Shown here: in pieces, positions 16,433 to 22,291 of the stretch | Position numbering within the stretch: position 1 is the first letter of the stretch | Layout of the letters: each line of letters begins with the position of its first letter | Origin: Paracoccaceae bacterium | Lineage (GTDB): Bacteria > Pseudomonadota > Alphaproteobacteria > Rhodobacterales > Rhodobacteraceae | DNA: 23,092 nucleotides | Direction of reading: 5' to 3' | Assembly: GCA_011525185.1 (NCBI GenBank) | Contig: WTIQ01000492.1 | Location: forward strand, 1 to 23,092 | The notes under the pieces: generated by a model | Database searches by the model: none | Told to the model about the DNA's origin: nothing | The model's input: only the letters and a program-made list of their open reading frames with translations | Translations under genes and position numbers: made by a program

Positions 16433-16724
16433 AATGTACCTCATGCTTGCAGAAAAAAGCAATAGTTCTGTCGAAACCTCTGAAATCAAGATGATTTGTT
16501 GGGTCAACGATTCAGATGATTTTTCTCAAATACAAGACAGAGCAAATGAGGTTATCCAAGATTATCTGGAAGAAGCCGACAAAGAAGTAATATTCGGAGC
16601 AGCTTCTGTAATGGTAAAGGGCAGTGAGGTTTTAAATATTGGATTTAGAAACAAAGACGCAGATCCAGACGAAGTAGATGAAGTCATAGAATTGTTCGGA
16701 TTACAAGAGGAGACGGCACATTGA
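16419..16724 (+). CDS. Small acidic protein, unknown (101 aa)
   Basis: The start chosen is ATG 16419, with GGAG seven bases upstream; the frame extends back to a TTG at 16404 without better support. The protein is strongly acidic (runs such as DADPDEVDEVIELF), with a central helix QDRANEVIQDYLEEADKE. The fold looks like a small alpha/beta domain. Acidic small phage proteins can be DNA mimics or inhibitors, but nothing specific supports that here. It overlaps the preceding gene by 14 bases and the next by 4. Confidence 0.6.
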   Translation: MPRFEMYLMLAEKSNSSVETSEIKMICWVNDSDDFSQIQDRANEVIQDYLEEADKEVIFGAASVMVKGSEVLNIGFRNKDADPDEVDEVIELFGLQEETAH

Positions 16725-16945
16725 CAGTACCACCAGCGCCAAAGCCAATCGAAGAGTTGGCACACATACTTGGTAAATTTGGATGGGACACTCGATTTTC
16801 TGACCTGACAGAAGATCAAGTTCACACTCTAATATTTGGCATTCAAGAAGCACAAAAGATAACAGCGGAGATTGAAATTGGAAAACTCGAAGAAACCTAC
16901 TTTAAGTCAACAGGCACTTGGCCCTCTACTTCAATCCCCTTCTAA
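16721..16945 (+). CDS. Small helical protein with TTG start, unknown (74 aa)
   Basis: The likely start is TTG 16721, overlapping the upstream stop (TTGA), with GAGGAGA about nine bases before it. The product begins TVPPAPKPIEELAHILGKFG and contains helices (LTEDQVHTLIFGIQEAQK, then an E/I/K-rich helix). No family is recognised. Its last 68-74 bases overlap the nuclease gene downstream in another frame. The C-terminal residues (STGTWPSTSIPF) look less protein-like, so the true end may be uncertain in evolutionary terms. Confidence 0.55.
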   Translation: MTVPPAPKPIEELAHILGKFGWDTRFSDLTEDQVHTLIFGIQEAQKITAEIEIGKLEETYFKSTGTWPSTSIPF

Positions 16946-17660
16946 TACTGATCCAATCATAGATCACATCAAAGCAGCCGTTGATAATGCGATTGTTTTA
17001 AATGAAAAGAAACGCGAACGTCGTAAGTATATTGGCGCATCTAGTATCGGTGATGAATGTCAGCGCAAAATACAGTATCGCTATCTAAACTATCCGATAG
17101 ACCCCGATAAAGAGTTTAGCGCAAAGACGCTAAGAATCTTTCAGTTTGGTCATAACATTGAAGATTATGCAGCGAAGTGGATTAAAGACGCAGGGTTTGA
17201 TCTACGCACAGAAGATAAGCAAGGCGAACAATTTGGTTTTGCGATAGCAGATGGTGAAATACGCGGACATATAGACGGTGTTATCTGTGATGGACCTGTG
17301 GCTATGGGCTATCCTTCGCTCTGGGAAAACAAATCTGCTAACGATAAAAAATTCCAAGCGTTTGTCAGAATGGGCGTAGCTAAAGCAAATCCAACTTACG
17401 CAACGCAAATTGCGCTTTATCAAACATATATGGACCTAACAGAGAACCCCGCGCTCTTTACAGTCGTCAATAAAAACACGTCTGAAATCTATTATGAGTT
17501 GGTGCCCTACAATGCACCACTTGCGCAGGAGGCCAGTGATAGGGCAGTTAATATCTTGACCGCTACAAAAGCTGGTGACATTCTACCTCGCATCGCTCAG
17601 ACGAAAGATTTTTTTCTCTGCAAGTTTTGTGAGTATCGGGAGACTTGTTGGGAAAAATAA
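16878..17660 (+). CDS. Cas4/RecB-like PD-(D/E)XK exonuclease with Fe-S-type cysteines (about 260 aa)
   Basis: The nuclease core is clear: an N-terminal motif IGASSIGDECQRKI with a first Cys (codon 17058), GHxE-like helix FQFGHNIEDYAAKW, IRGHIDGVI with catalytic D (17274), and LWENKSAN with E-x-K (codons 17325 and 17331). The QIALYQTYM helix supplies the QxxxY motif. The C-terminus CKFCEYRETCW adds three more cysteines, giving the one-plus-three pattern that binds a 4Fe-4S cluster in Cas4 and AddB. No ATG is available near the N-terminus: TTG 16878 has GGAG at good spacing, and TTG 16872 is the alternative. The protein probably processes DNA ends in recombination-dependent replication. It is not linked to CRISPR here. 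Confidence 0.8.
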   Translation: MENSKKPTLSQQALGPLLQSPSNTDPIIDHIKAAVDNAIVLNEKKRERRKYIGASSIGDECQRKIQYRYLNYPIDPDKEFSAKTLRIFQFGHNIEDYAAKWIKDAGFDLRTEDKQGEQFGFAIADGEIRGHIDGVICDGPVAMGYPSLWENKSANDKKFQAFVRMGVAKANPTYATQIALYQTYMDLTENPALFTVVNKNTSEIYYELVPYNAPLAQEASDRAVNILTATKAGDILPRIAQTKDFFLCKFCEYRETCWEK

Positions 17661-17707
17661 ATGTGAGGTGCAACCCGATCAAAAGCGCACCCCACATCTA
17701 GTATCGG
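17661..17707 (+). ncRNA. Intergenic hairpin with possible pseudoknot ahead of the primase gene
   Basis: The 69-base gap before the primase contains two 11-base arms, 17661-17671 and 17687-17697, complementary except for one A-C mismatch, with a 15-base loop. CCGAT in the loop (17675-17679) is complementary to ATCGG at 17703-17707, permitting a pseudoknot, though the 5-base connecting loop is short for an 11-bp stem. No T-run follows, so it is not a standard terminator. AGGGA and ATG 17730 follow. It may modulate primase translation or mRNA processing. Confidence 0.5.
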
Positions 17708-17729
17708 AAGCTCAATTAGGGACAATATA

Positions 17730-18728
17730 ATGAATATTTCACAATTTGGCAAGAACGCTAAGGAGGTGGCGACACGAATCTCGGACGAAGTTCCTAGAGA
17801 TGTTCAGCTTCGCGCTTTAATCGAAACCTTTCCAAACGGAATCAGACGGGGAAATGATTTTTTGCTTGGTTCACTAGGCGGAGAAAAAGGTCAATCTCTC
17901 AGAATTAACATCGACACAAGAAGCCCTTGGTTTTTACAAGGTAAAGATTTTGAGTCAGGTGACGGTGTAGGTGGGATTACAAAAATTCTAAAAGAAGGGC
18001 GCGGATGGTCTATTCAGGAGATTGCAGAATATTTTTCACATCACCTGTCAAAAAACATCACGCTTCCACCAGAAAATATTGTCAAACCAAACAAGCCTGA
18101 AAACTTTCAGGTAACAAATACTACGGCAACGACTGGTTTTCAAAAGACAGAGCAGAAGGCTGTAAAGGCCCATATTGGCCCAAACACACCTTTTGAAGAA
18201 GAGTACGACTACACTGATGAGGATGGGCAGGTGCTCGTCACAGTTCGGAAATACTTTGAAAGGGATGAAACTGGCGAAATTGTTCGGGATGGGAAAGGTA
18301 AACCAAAGAAACAGTTTCGCCAGTTCATGAGTGGAGGCCAAGGCATACCAGAACCTAGGCCGCTATATAACATACCCGACATCATAAGTGCTGACAAGGT
18401 AATTTGGGTTGAGGGAGAAAAATGTGCGGACGCTCTTAACAAGCTAGGATACGCGGCGACATGCACCATTGGTGGTGCTGGCATGCTTTCCGAAAATACA
18501 GCAAGCAAGTTCGACTTCACTCCATTGCGCAATAAAGATTTAGTCTTGTGGCCTGACAACGATGAAGCAGGAAAAAAACTTGCAAAGATTGTAGAAGCAC
18601 AGGCAAAAAACGCAGGCGCTAAATCAACAGTGATGCTGAAAATCCCATCAACAAAGCCTGAAAAGTGGGACGCTGCGGACGCTGTAGAAGAAGACTTCAA
18701 CATTAAGAAGTTCTTGAAAGACCATTAA
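17730..18728 (+). CDS. TOPRIM-domain DNA primase (332 aa)
   Basis: The C-terminal half is a TOPRIM domain: KVIWVEGEKCADAL with E228, and LVLWPDNDEAGKKLA with D276 and D278, followed by the typical VMLKIPSTKPEKWDAADA ending. The N-terminal part (LGGEKGQSLRINIDTRSPWF, GKDFESGDGVGG) resembles the N-terminal portion of phage DnaG-type primases. The zinc-finger cysteines of the classic CHC2 domain are not evident. It should make RNA primers for phage DNA synthesis together with the helicase encoded next. The stop is a single TAA, after which the same frame continues open into the helicase domain (see next features). The start at ATG 17730 has AGGGA upstream. Confidence 0.8.
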   Translation: MNISQFGKNAKEVATRISDEVPRDVQLRALIETFPNGIRRGNDFLLGSLGGEKGQSLRINIDTRSPWFLQGKDFESGDGVGGITKILKEGRGWSIQEIAEYFSHHLSKNITLPPENIVKPNKPENFQVTNTTATTGFQKTEQKAVKAHIGPNTPFEEEYDYTDEDGQVLVTVRKYFERDETGEIVRDGKGKPKKQFRQFMSGGQGIPEPRPLYNIPDIISADKVIWVEGEKCADALNKLGYAATCTIGGAGMLSENTASKFDFTPLRNKDLVLWPDNDEAGKKLAKIVEAQAKNAGAKSTVMLKIPSTKPEKWDAADAVEEDFNIKKFLKDH

Positions 18729-18842
18729 AATAAAGTAAAAAAACCAATATCTCTGCTAGACGATAGCCTGATTGTAGATAGGTACTTTGTCGGCACCGCA
18801 CCCGAACAAAAGTTTCTTATCGGAAACACAATACCTCTCGGT
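18729..18842 (+). other. Coding-like 38-codon extension in frame between primase stop and helicase start
   Basis: These 38 codons are open, in frame with both primase and helicase, and read like protein: ISLLDDSLIVDRYFVGTA followed by FLIGNTIPLG. The last part matches the strand and turn expected just before a RepA-type Walker A. There is no ATG, GTG or TTG in this frame here. Candidate non-standard starts are ATA 18747, CTG 18753, CTG 18768 and ATT 18771, none with a clear Shine-Dalgarno. The bases after the stop are A-rich (AAAATAAAGTAAAAAAACC). Either the helicase begins at an unusual codon, or primase and helicase are one protein interrupted by TAA. Confidence 0.6.
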
Positions 18843-19955
18843 GTGCCAGTGGTATTCGCCGCAGCAGGTGATAGTGGTAAAGGCATGATGACGCTCGACT
18901 TGGCAATGAAGGTCGCCTCGGGTGCATCTATGCAAAACGCATTCGGTGGTCTGGTAGCAGAGCATGGGGATGCAATCATCATCACGGCAGAGGATGACAA
19001 AGATGAAATGCATCGCCGCATCTCTCGGCTAGACCCCATGCGGTATCGTGAAACCTATGACCACAAGTTGCGTGTCTTGCCGTTGCCAAATCTCGGTGGC
19101 GTTTTTCCTATCATGCAGAAGTTTGATAACACTTATCTCATGGGAGAAGAATTTTCTCGCATCTATGATCAGATGCTAGAGATGACCAATCTCAAGTTGA
19201 TTGTCATTGATCCTCTCGCATCTTTCGTTCACGCGGATGTAAACGCTGATCCAGCCGCAGGAGCGGCATTCATGGGTCTTCTAGCGCAAATGGCTACTGA
19301 AACAGGTGCAACTGTAATGGTCAACCACCACATGGCAAAGGTTGACGCCAAAGAGCCGATCTCTACGCCAGAGGAAGCACGTAATAAGATCAGAGGTACA
19401 TCAGCTATCGTTGACGGTGTGCGCTCCGCGTTCGCCGTATGGCAAGTGGATGAAGGCACAGGAAAGCAAAGATGCAGGGATTTAAACGTACCATATACGA
19501 GAAATGCAGTTTTTGATGGTGCAGTCGTTAAATCTAATGGTCCTGCAAATCGTGAAATTAGGCACTTCATTCGTAACTCAGACACAGGTTTGCTTGAAGA
19601 TCGCAGCGTGGATATTCAATCAATCGCAATGTCTTCAGCCGTTCGGGAGCGGTTGAATCACGTTGTTCAATACATTCGCATGCGTGAAGAGCAGGGCTTG
19701 GCAGTAACAATAGAAGGAACACATGATGGGGTTTGGAATACCGCAAACGGGCTAGAACCAACCGAACCATGCATCATAGCCATTCAAGCTGTAAAACCAA
19801 CCACGATCAAAAACACAATCACAACCGCCATGCAGCACGGGCTTGTTGGCAAATTCAGATTAACACCAAGTGGACCACTAAAATATCTCGGGGTTCCAAA
19901 CGGACCATTATCGAACGGAACATACGAACCTGTTACTGGACGAGATAATATATAA
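18843..19955 (+). CDS. RepA-like replicative helicase (AAA_25), start uncertain
   Basis: The first standard start is GTG 18843, giving 370 aa, but the domain clearly extends upstream. Motifs are a Walker A-like AAAGDSGKGMM (residues about 6-16), a Walker B LKLIVIDPLASF (near residue 120), and ATVMVNHHMAK with the conserved His pair; this is the hexameric RepA/DnaB-type helicase pattern of phages. Walker A reads G-K-G rather than G-K-S/T, which is unusual and worth checking. The C-terminal 100 residues are winged-helix-like (LVGKFRLTPSGPLKYLGVP). It would unwind the fork for the primase encoded directly upstream. No Shine-Dalgarno is seen before GTG 18843. Confidence 0.75.
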   Translation: MPVVFAAAGDSGKGMMTLDLAMKVASGASMQNAFGGLVAEHGDAIIITAEDDKDEMHRRISRLDPMRYRETYDHKLRVLPLPNLGGVFPIMQKFDNTYLMGEEFSRIYDQMLEMTNLKLIVIDPLASFVHADVNADPAAGAAFMGLLAQMATETGATVMVNHHMAKVDAKEPISTPEEARNKIRGTSAIVDGVRSAFAVWQVDEGTGKQRCRDLNVPYTRNAVFDGAVVKSNGPANREIRHFIRNSDTGLLEDRSVDIQSIAMSSAVRERLNHVVQYIRMREEQGLAVTIEGTHDGVWNTANGLEPTEPCIIAIQAVKPTTIKNTITTAMQHGLVGKFRLTPSGPLKYLGVPNGPLSNGTYEPVTGRDNI

Positions 19956-19960
19956 TTCAC

Positions 19961-19994
19961 TTGCATTATATGGGAATGCTTGGTATAAATCCCA
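19961..19994 (+). promoter_or_regulatory. Sigma70-like promoter with TGGGA/TCCCA arms
   Basis: TTGCAT (19961-19966), 17 bp, TATAAA (19984-19989). TGGGA (19971-19975) and TCCCA (19990-19994) form an inverted repeat flanking the -10. The promoter begins five bases after the helicase stop and would read the small genes at 20087 and 20305 with a leader of about 90 bases. The TGGGA/TCCCA arms recall the sites at the 11108-11281 divergent region. Confidence 0.65.
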
Positions 19995-20035
19995 TGCGAC
20001 AGGGTTCTTCCTTTTGATTCCCGAGTTGACACTTT

Positions 20036-20064
20036 GATGGGCAGTGGAGATCGCAAAGCCCATC
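20036..20064 (+). promoter_or_regulatory. Leader hairpin before the DUF3846-like gene
   Basis: GATGGGC (20036-20042) and GCCCATC (20058-20064) form a perfect 7-bp stem with a 15-base loop. The hairpin lies inside the leader made from the 19961 promoter and ends 14 bases before the Shine-Dalgarno (AAGGAG, 20078). There is no T-run, so termination is unlikely; translation control or mRNA stability is possible. Its loop length equals that of the hairpin at 17661. Confidence 0.45.
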
Positions 20065-20086
20065 GCCTAGCAAAAAAGGAGACGCT

Positions 20087-20314
20087 ATGATTACAGTATT
20101 TGAAGATAAAAAGCCTACACTTGAAGAAGCACAAGAAATTGTCGGAGGGCTTGTCGAAGTTGTCCGTTCGCCCGTACATCGGGACTGGCAAATTCTTGTG
20201 AATGAAGAAGGCTTACTAAATGGGCTACCATTCAATGAAGAAGCCACAGATCTATGTGGAACGGGTATTGTTGGTCCCGCAATTGTTTTAAAGGGAAGCG
20301 CCCGGTGGACGTAG
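20087..20314 (+). CDS. DUF3846-like small protein (75 aa)
   Basis: The sequence EIVGGLVEVV, then ILVNEEGLLNGLPFNEEAT, then GIVGPAIVLKG matches the layout of the phage DUF3846 family, whose hallmark is a 'VNEEGLL-x-G-L-P-x-N' core. The molecular role of the family is unknown; members are small accessory proteins often carried in phage early regions. AAGGAG lies eight bases before ATG 20087. It is the first gene after a dedicated promoter and hairpin leader, and overlaps the next gene by ten bases. Confidence 0.75.
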   Translation: MITVFEDKKPTLEEAQEIVGGLVEVVRSPVHRDWQILVNEEGLLNGLPFNEEATDLCGTGIVGPAIVLKGSARWT

Positions 20315-20529
20315 AATCCGTTAAAATAATTGAAAGAATTAAGCGCCGTATGCATTGGATAAAAATTGATGCTACGGCGCGTTCTGATTCTGCTACAAAG
20401 CAGCACATACAGGAATTAGAGGCTTTGCTTGAAGTTTTTGTCTCTAAGCAAATTGATTCCCAAAACCACCAAATTGATTCATCCCTCGATTCTGAGGTGC
20501 AAACTGAGTTTGCATTCCGTAACCCATAG
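20305..20529 (+). CDS. Small helical protein with GTG start, unknown (74 aa)
   Basis: The start is probably GTG 20305, with AAGGGAAG about seven bases upstream; earlier in-frame codons produce an unlikely Trp/Cys-rich N-terminus. The product is helical (SVKIIERIKRRMHWIKIDA, HIQELEALLEVFV), followed by a polar tail rich in Gln/Ser/Asp. No family is recognised. The last 86 bases are convergent and overlap the 3' end of the leftward Gln/Met-rich gene, so both C-terminal tails come from the same DNA. Confidence 0.6.
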   Translation: MDVESVKIIERIKRRMHWIKIDATARSDSATKQHIQELEALLEVFVSKQIDSQNHQIDSSLDSEVQTEFAFRNP

Positions 20530-21295
20530 AATTGTTCGGGTTATATCCAAACTGCTGCGGTTGGTATGGATTTGGCATCTGACCGTAGCCACCATATCCG
20601 CCCATCTGCTGACCCATTCCATAGCCACCAAACTGCTGAGGTTGTGGGCGCATCTGCTGATATGGATTCATACCATAACCACCCATCATAGGCTGCTGCA
20701 TAGGCTGCGGTTGATTATAACCCATCGCACCAAACTGACGCATAGGCTGCTGCATAGGCATCTGCATCGGGAACTGTGGTCGCCCAAAACCCTGATATGG
20801 TTGCATTCCTGTCGGACGCATACCACCCAAGCCCATTCTCATCATCGGGTTGCGCTGACGCTGCTGCATCCGATTCATCTGCTGCTGCATTTGATTAATT
20901 TGATAATCTTTATATGCACCCGTGCCTTCAAAAGCCGAGCGTAATTCTTGCAAACGTTGCTGCTGCTCTTGATTCGGGGCTAGGCTTTGCTGATATTCCA
21001 TCAACGCCTGATACTGCTCGTTGCCCTCAAATGGATTAGCGGGTCTAGCAGGTGTTCTTCTCAATCCAGAAAGAATGCCTTGAAACGAATTTTCGGGTCG
21101 GCGTTTATTAGGATTGCGACCTTGAGGAACATCAGTAGTGACATTCTGAAATCTCATATCTGTCGGGGGAGCGAGTTGATCCATACCTCCTGTTTCAGTG
21201 CGCGGGCGCGGTCTTTCAAAACCATTAGCAATAGTGGGCATAACAGCGGGCATAACAGCGGGCATGGCTCTAATGGATCTGGCAAATGGCAACAT
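20444..21295 (-). CDS. Gln/Met/Gly/Tyr-rich low-complexity (prion-like) protein (283 aa)
   Basis: ATG 21295 is preferred, because GGAG lies about nine bases upstream; a GTG five codons earlier is in frame. The N-terminus has a small duplication (MPAVMPAVMP). Residues 1-150 are Pro/Arg/Asn-rich with a short helical part (LMEYQQSLAPNQEQQQRLQE). From about residue 160 to the end the sequence is almost only Q, M, G, Y, P, N and F, with motifs such as GGYGMNPY, GGYGMGQQMGGYGGYG and MQQPM. This is typical of disordered, self-associating sequences. The function is unknown. It is the last gene of the leftward operon; virion decoration, phase separation or host-factor sequestration are speculations only. 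Confidence 0.75.
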   Translation of the reverse strand: MLPFARSIRAMPAVMPAVMPTIANGFERPRPRTETGGMDQLAPPTDMRFQNVTTDVPQGRNPNKRRPENSFQGILSGLRRTPARPANPFEGNEQYQALMEYQQSLAPNQEQQQRLQELRSAFEGTGAYKDYQINQMQQQMNRMQQRQRNPMMRMGLGGMRPTGMQPYQGFGRPQFPMQMPMQQPMRQFGAMGYNQPQPMQQPMMGGYGMNPYQQMRPQPQQFGGYGMGQQMGGYGGYGQMPNPYQPQQFGYNPNNSMGYGMQTQFAPQNRGMNQFGGFGNQFA

Positions 21296-21324
21296 GAAAC
21301 TAAACTCCACAAGTTATTGGGAGT

Positions 21325-21552
21325 CTAACTTAAATTGTTCGACTTATCAATCGTTCTGTCACCCATGTACGCATCAACAACTAACAGCAGAAAAATCGGT
21401 AGATCATCGGAGGACAAACCCAACCCGAGCAAAAGTTCGCAAACTAAGTTTCTCATATCAGAAAGCGAAATATGCTCAGGTAATTTTTGGAGAAGATCGT
21501 CAATAATCTCCTCCACTTTTTCATCAGTCAGTCGTTTAGAACTTCGGCTCAT
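21325..21552 (-). CDS. Small helical protein, unknown (75 aa)
   Basis: The start is ATG 21552, with GAGGG about nine bases upstream. It begins MSRSSKRLTDEKVEEIIDDL and has a hydrophobic C-terminal helix (LPIFLLLVVDAYMG) that could pack in a core or contact a membrane, though it is short and flanked by acidic residues. No family is recognised. It overlaps the 54-aa gene by 17 bases and is part of the leftward operon. Confidence 0.65.
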   Translation of the reverse strand: MSRSSKRLTDEKVEEIIDDLLQKLPEHISLSDMRNLVCELLLGLGLSSDDLPIFLLLVVDAYMGDRTIDKSNNLS

Positions 21553-21700
21553 AAATCACGCCCTCTTTTTCCAAGCGTTTAAAATGCTCCAACTCCCGCG
21601 CCAACTGCGCAAGCCTCACATCACCATCCCACTCAGCGTTATCTACTTCACGCTGTAACCTCTTCACCTGTACGCTTACAATCGCCAGCCTGTCATCCAT
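21536..21700 (-). CDS. Small coiled-coil protein (54 aa)
   Basis: A short frame from ATG 21700 to TAA 21536 encodes MDDRLAIVSVQVKRLQREVD and ends LEHFKRLEKEGVIYEPKF. The helix has heptad-like Leu/Ile spacing and a typical phage-like C-terminal segment. Its ATG overlaps the stop of the upstream HTH gene by eight bases, with GGGGA at suitable distance. Codon pattern and operon fit support reality despite its size. The function is unknown; a coiled-coil interaction partner of the neighbouring regulator is possible. Confidence 0.65.
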   Translation of the reverse strand: MDDRLAIVSVQVKRLQREVDNAEWDGDVRLAQLARELEHFKRLEKEGVIYEPKF

Positions 21701-22028
21701 GATCAATCCCCAACTTATCCATCCAATTCTGCAACGTTTGATAATTCCTCAAACCTAACAACTTCGCAGCCTCGCTCACGTTCTTTGATCGGGTCAATGC
21801 CCTTTCAACGTAATCACGCTTAATGTTGTCAATCGCAGTATGAACATCAAAGTCGTCTGGATCAACAGACACTTGCTCGGGTAACGTCGGTGGATTCGCC
21901 TGACGCCAATCTTCATTAGTGCGAATGTTGTGATCTATCTCATCAATGAATCTCAACAAATCGCTCTCAGTAACAATGCCGTTCAACCTATCCCGAACAT
22001 AATGCATGCACATCGTGTCATCTGTCAT
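21693..22028 (-). CDS. Fis-type helix-turn-helix DNA-binding protein (111 aa)
   Basis: The start at ATG 22028 (MTDDTMCMHYV) is supported by GAGG nine bases upstream and by overlap with the preceding stop; a longer version from 22070 is less likely. The C-terminal 45 residues (NIKRDYVERALTRSKNVSEA, then AKLLGLRNYQTLQNWMDKLG) match the HTH_8/Fis-like motif found at the C-terminus of NtrC-type activators. The N-terminal part lacks an AAA+ sigma54-interaction domain. It likely binds DNA as a dimer and regulates phage or host transcription. The TGGGA/TCCCA sites at the early promoters are candidate targets, but nothing shows this directly. Confidence 0.7.
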   Translation of the reverse strand: MTDDTMCMHYVRDRLNGIVTESDLLRFIDEIDHNIRTNEDWRQANPPTLPEQVSVDPDDFDVHTAIDNIKRDYVERALTRSKNVSEAAKLLGLRNYQTLQNWMDKLGIDHG

Positions 22029-22290
22029 TTGCACAATCCTCACATTCTTCTGCATCGTGGCCCATTCCAAGAGTCACAATATCACCACAATCACACAGGC
22101 GCTTAATCTCACCGTCACCCGAACATTTCTCACAAACCTCAGAAACTTCATCTAAGTAGCCAACATCACGAGTAAAACTTTGAGGTCGGGCAACCTCATA
22201 ATAAACGATGCCCTCCCCGTCACACTCAGGACACTTATCCATGATAGGTGTTTCCATCTGGTCAATCTGATAATCTCTCACGCGTCCCAT
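22018..22290 (-). CDS. DnaJ-type zinc-finger protein (90 aa)
   Basis: Two knuckles of the DnaJ C-x2-C-x-G-x-G pattern are present: CPECDGEG (near residue 20) and CEKCSGDG (near residue 53). Further Cys pairs follow (CDC and CEDC). DnaJ cysteine-rich domains bind two zinc ions, so this small protein could adopt half or all of that fold; there is no J-domain. The start at ATG 22290 comes one base after the upstream stop. It may be an assembly or chaperone-like factor, or bind nucleic acid; no sequence evidence separates these options. Confidence 0.7.
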   Translation of the reverse strand: MGRVRDYQIDQMETPIMDKCPECDGEGIVYYEVARPQSFTRDVGYLDEVSEVCEKCSGDGEIKRLCDCGDIVTLGMGHDAEECEDCANDR

Positions 22291-22291
22291 C

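Larger units (their letters stand above)
6709..20539 (+). repeat. Dispersed AATTGTTCGG decamer, seven exact + strand copies
   Basis: Exact copies are at 6709, 8925, 9051, 15264, 16690, 18278 and 20530 (first base of each). All are on the + strand; I found no CCGAACAATT. Five read Ile-Val-Arg, one reads Glu-Leu-Phe-Gly, and one lies antisense in the Gln-rich gene, so the signal is not purely a protein motif. A near copy (AATTGTTCGA) is at 21333. The span given covers the first to last exact copy, not continuous repeat DNA. Confidence 0.6.

Noticed and set aside
16878..17660. Cas4-like gene as part of a CRISPR-Cas system
   Set aside because: There is no repeat-spacer array and no cas1, cas2 or effector gene in the window; the gene lies in a phage replication operon.
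18209..18703. 164-aa leftward ORF opposite the primase
   Set aside because: It is a shadow of the primase TOPRIM region with Ser/Ala/Phe-rich composition and no promoter or ribosome site.
18735..18750. A AAA AAC-type slippery run after the primase stop as a -1 frameshift site
   Set aside because: Primase and helicase are in the same frame, so a -1 shift would not join them; the A-run lies after the stop, and the shifted frame meets TAA immediately.
20026..20054. TTGACA at 20026-20031 as a second promoter before the DUF3846-like gene
   Set aside because: At 16-18 bp downstream there is no acceptable -10 sequence; the better promoter is at 19961-19989.
20429..20944. 171-aa rightward ORF rich in His, Leu, Arg and Thr
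   Set aside because: It is antisense to the Gln/Met-rich leftward gene; its odd composition reflects that gene's codons, and no ribosome site is present.
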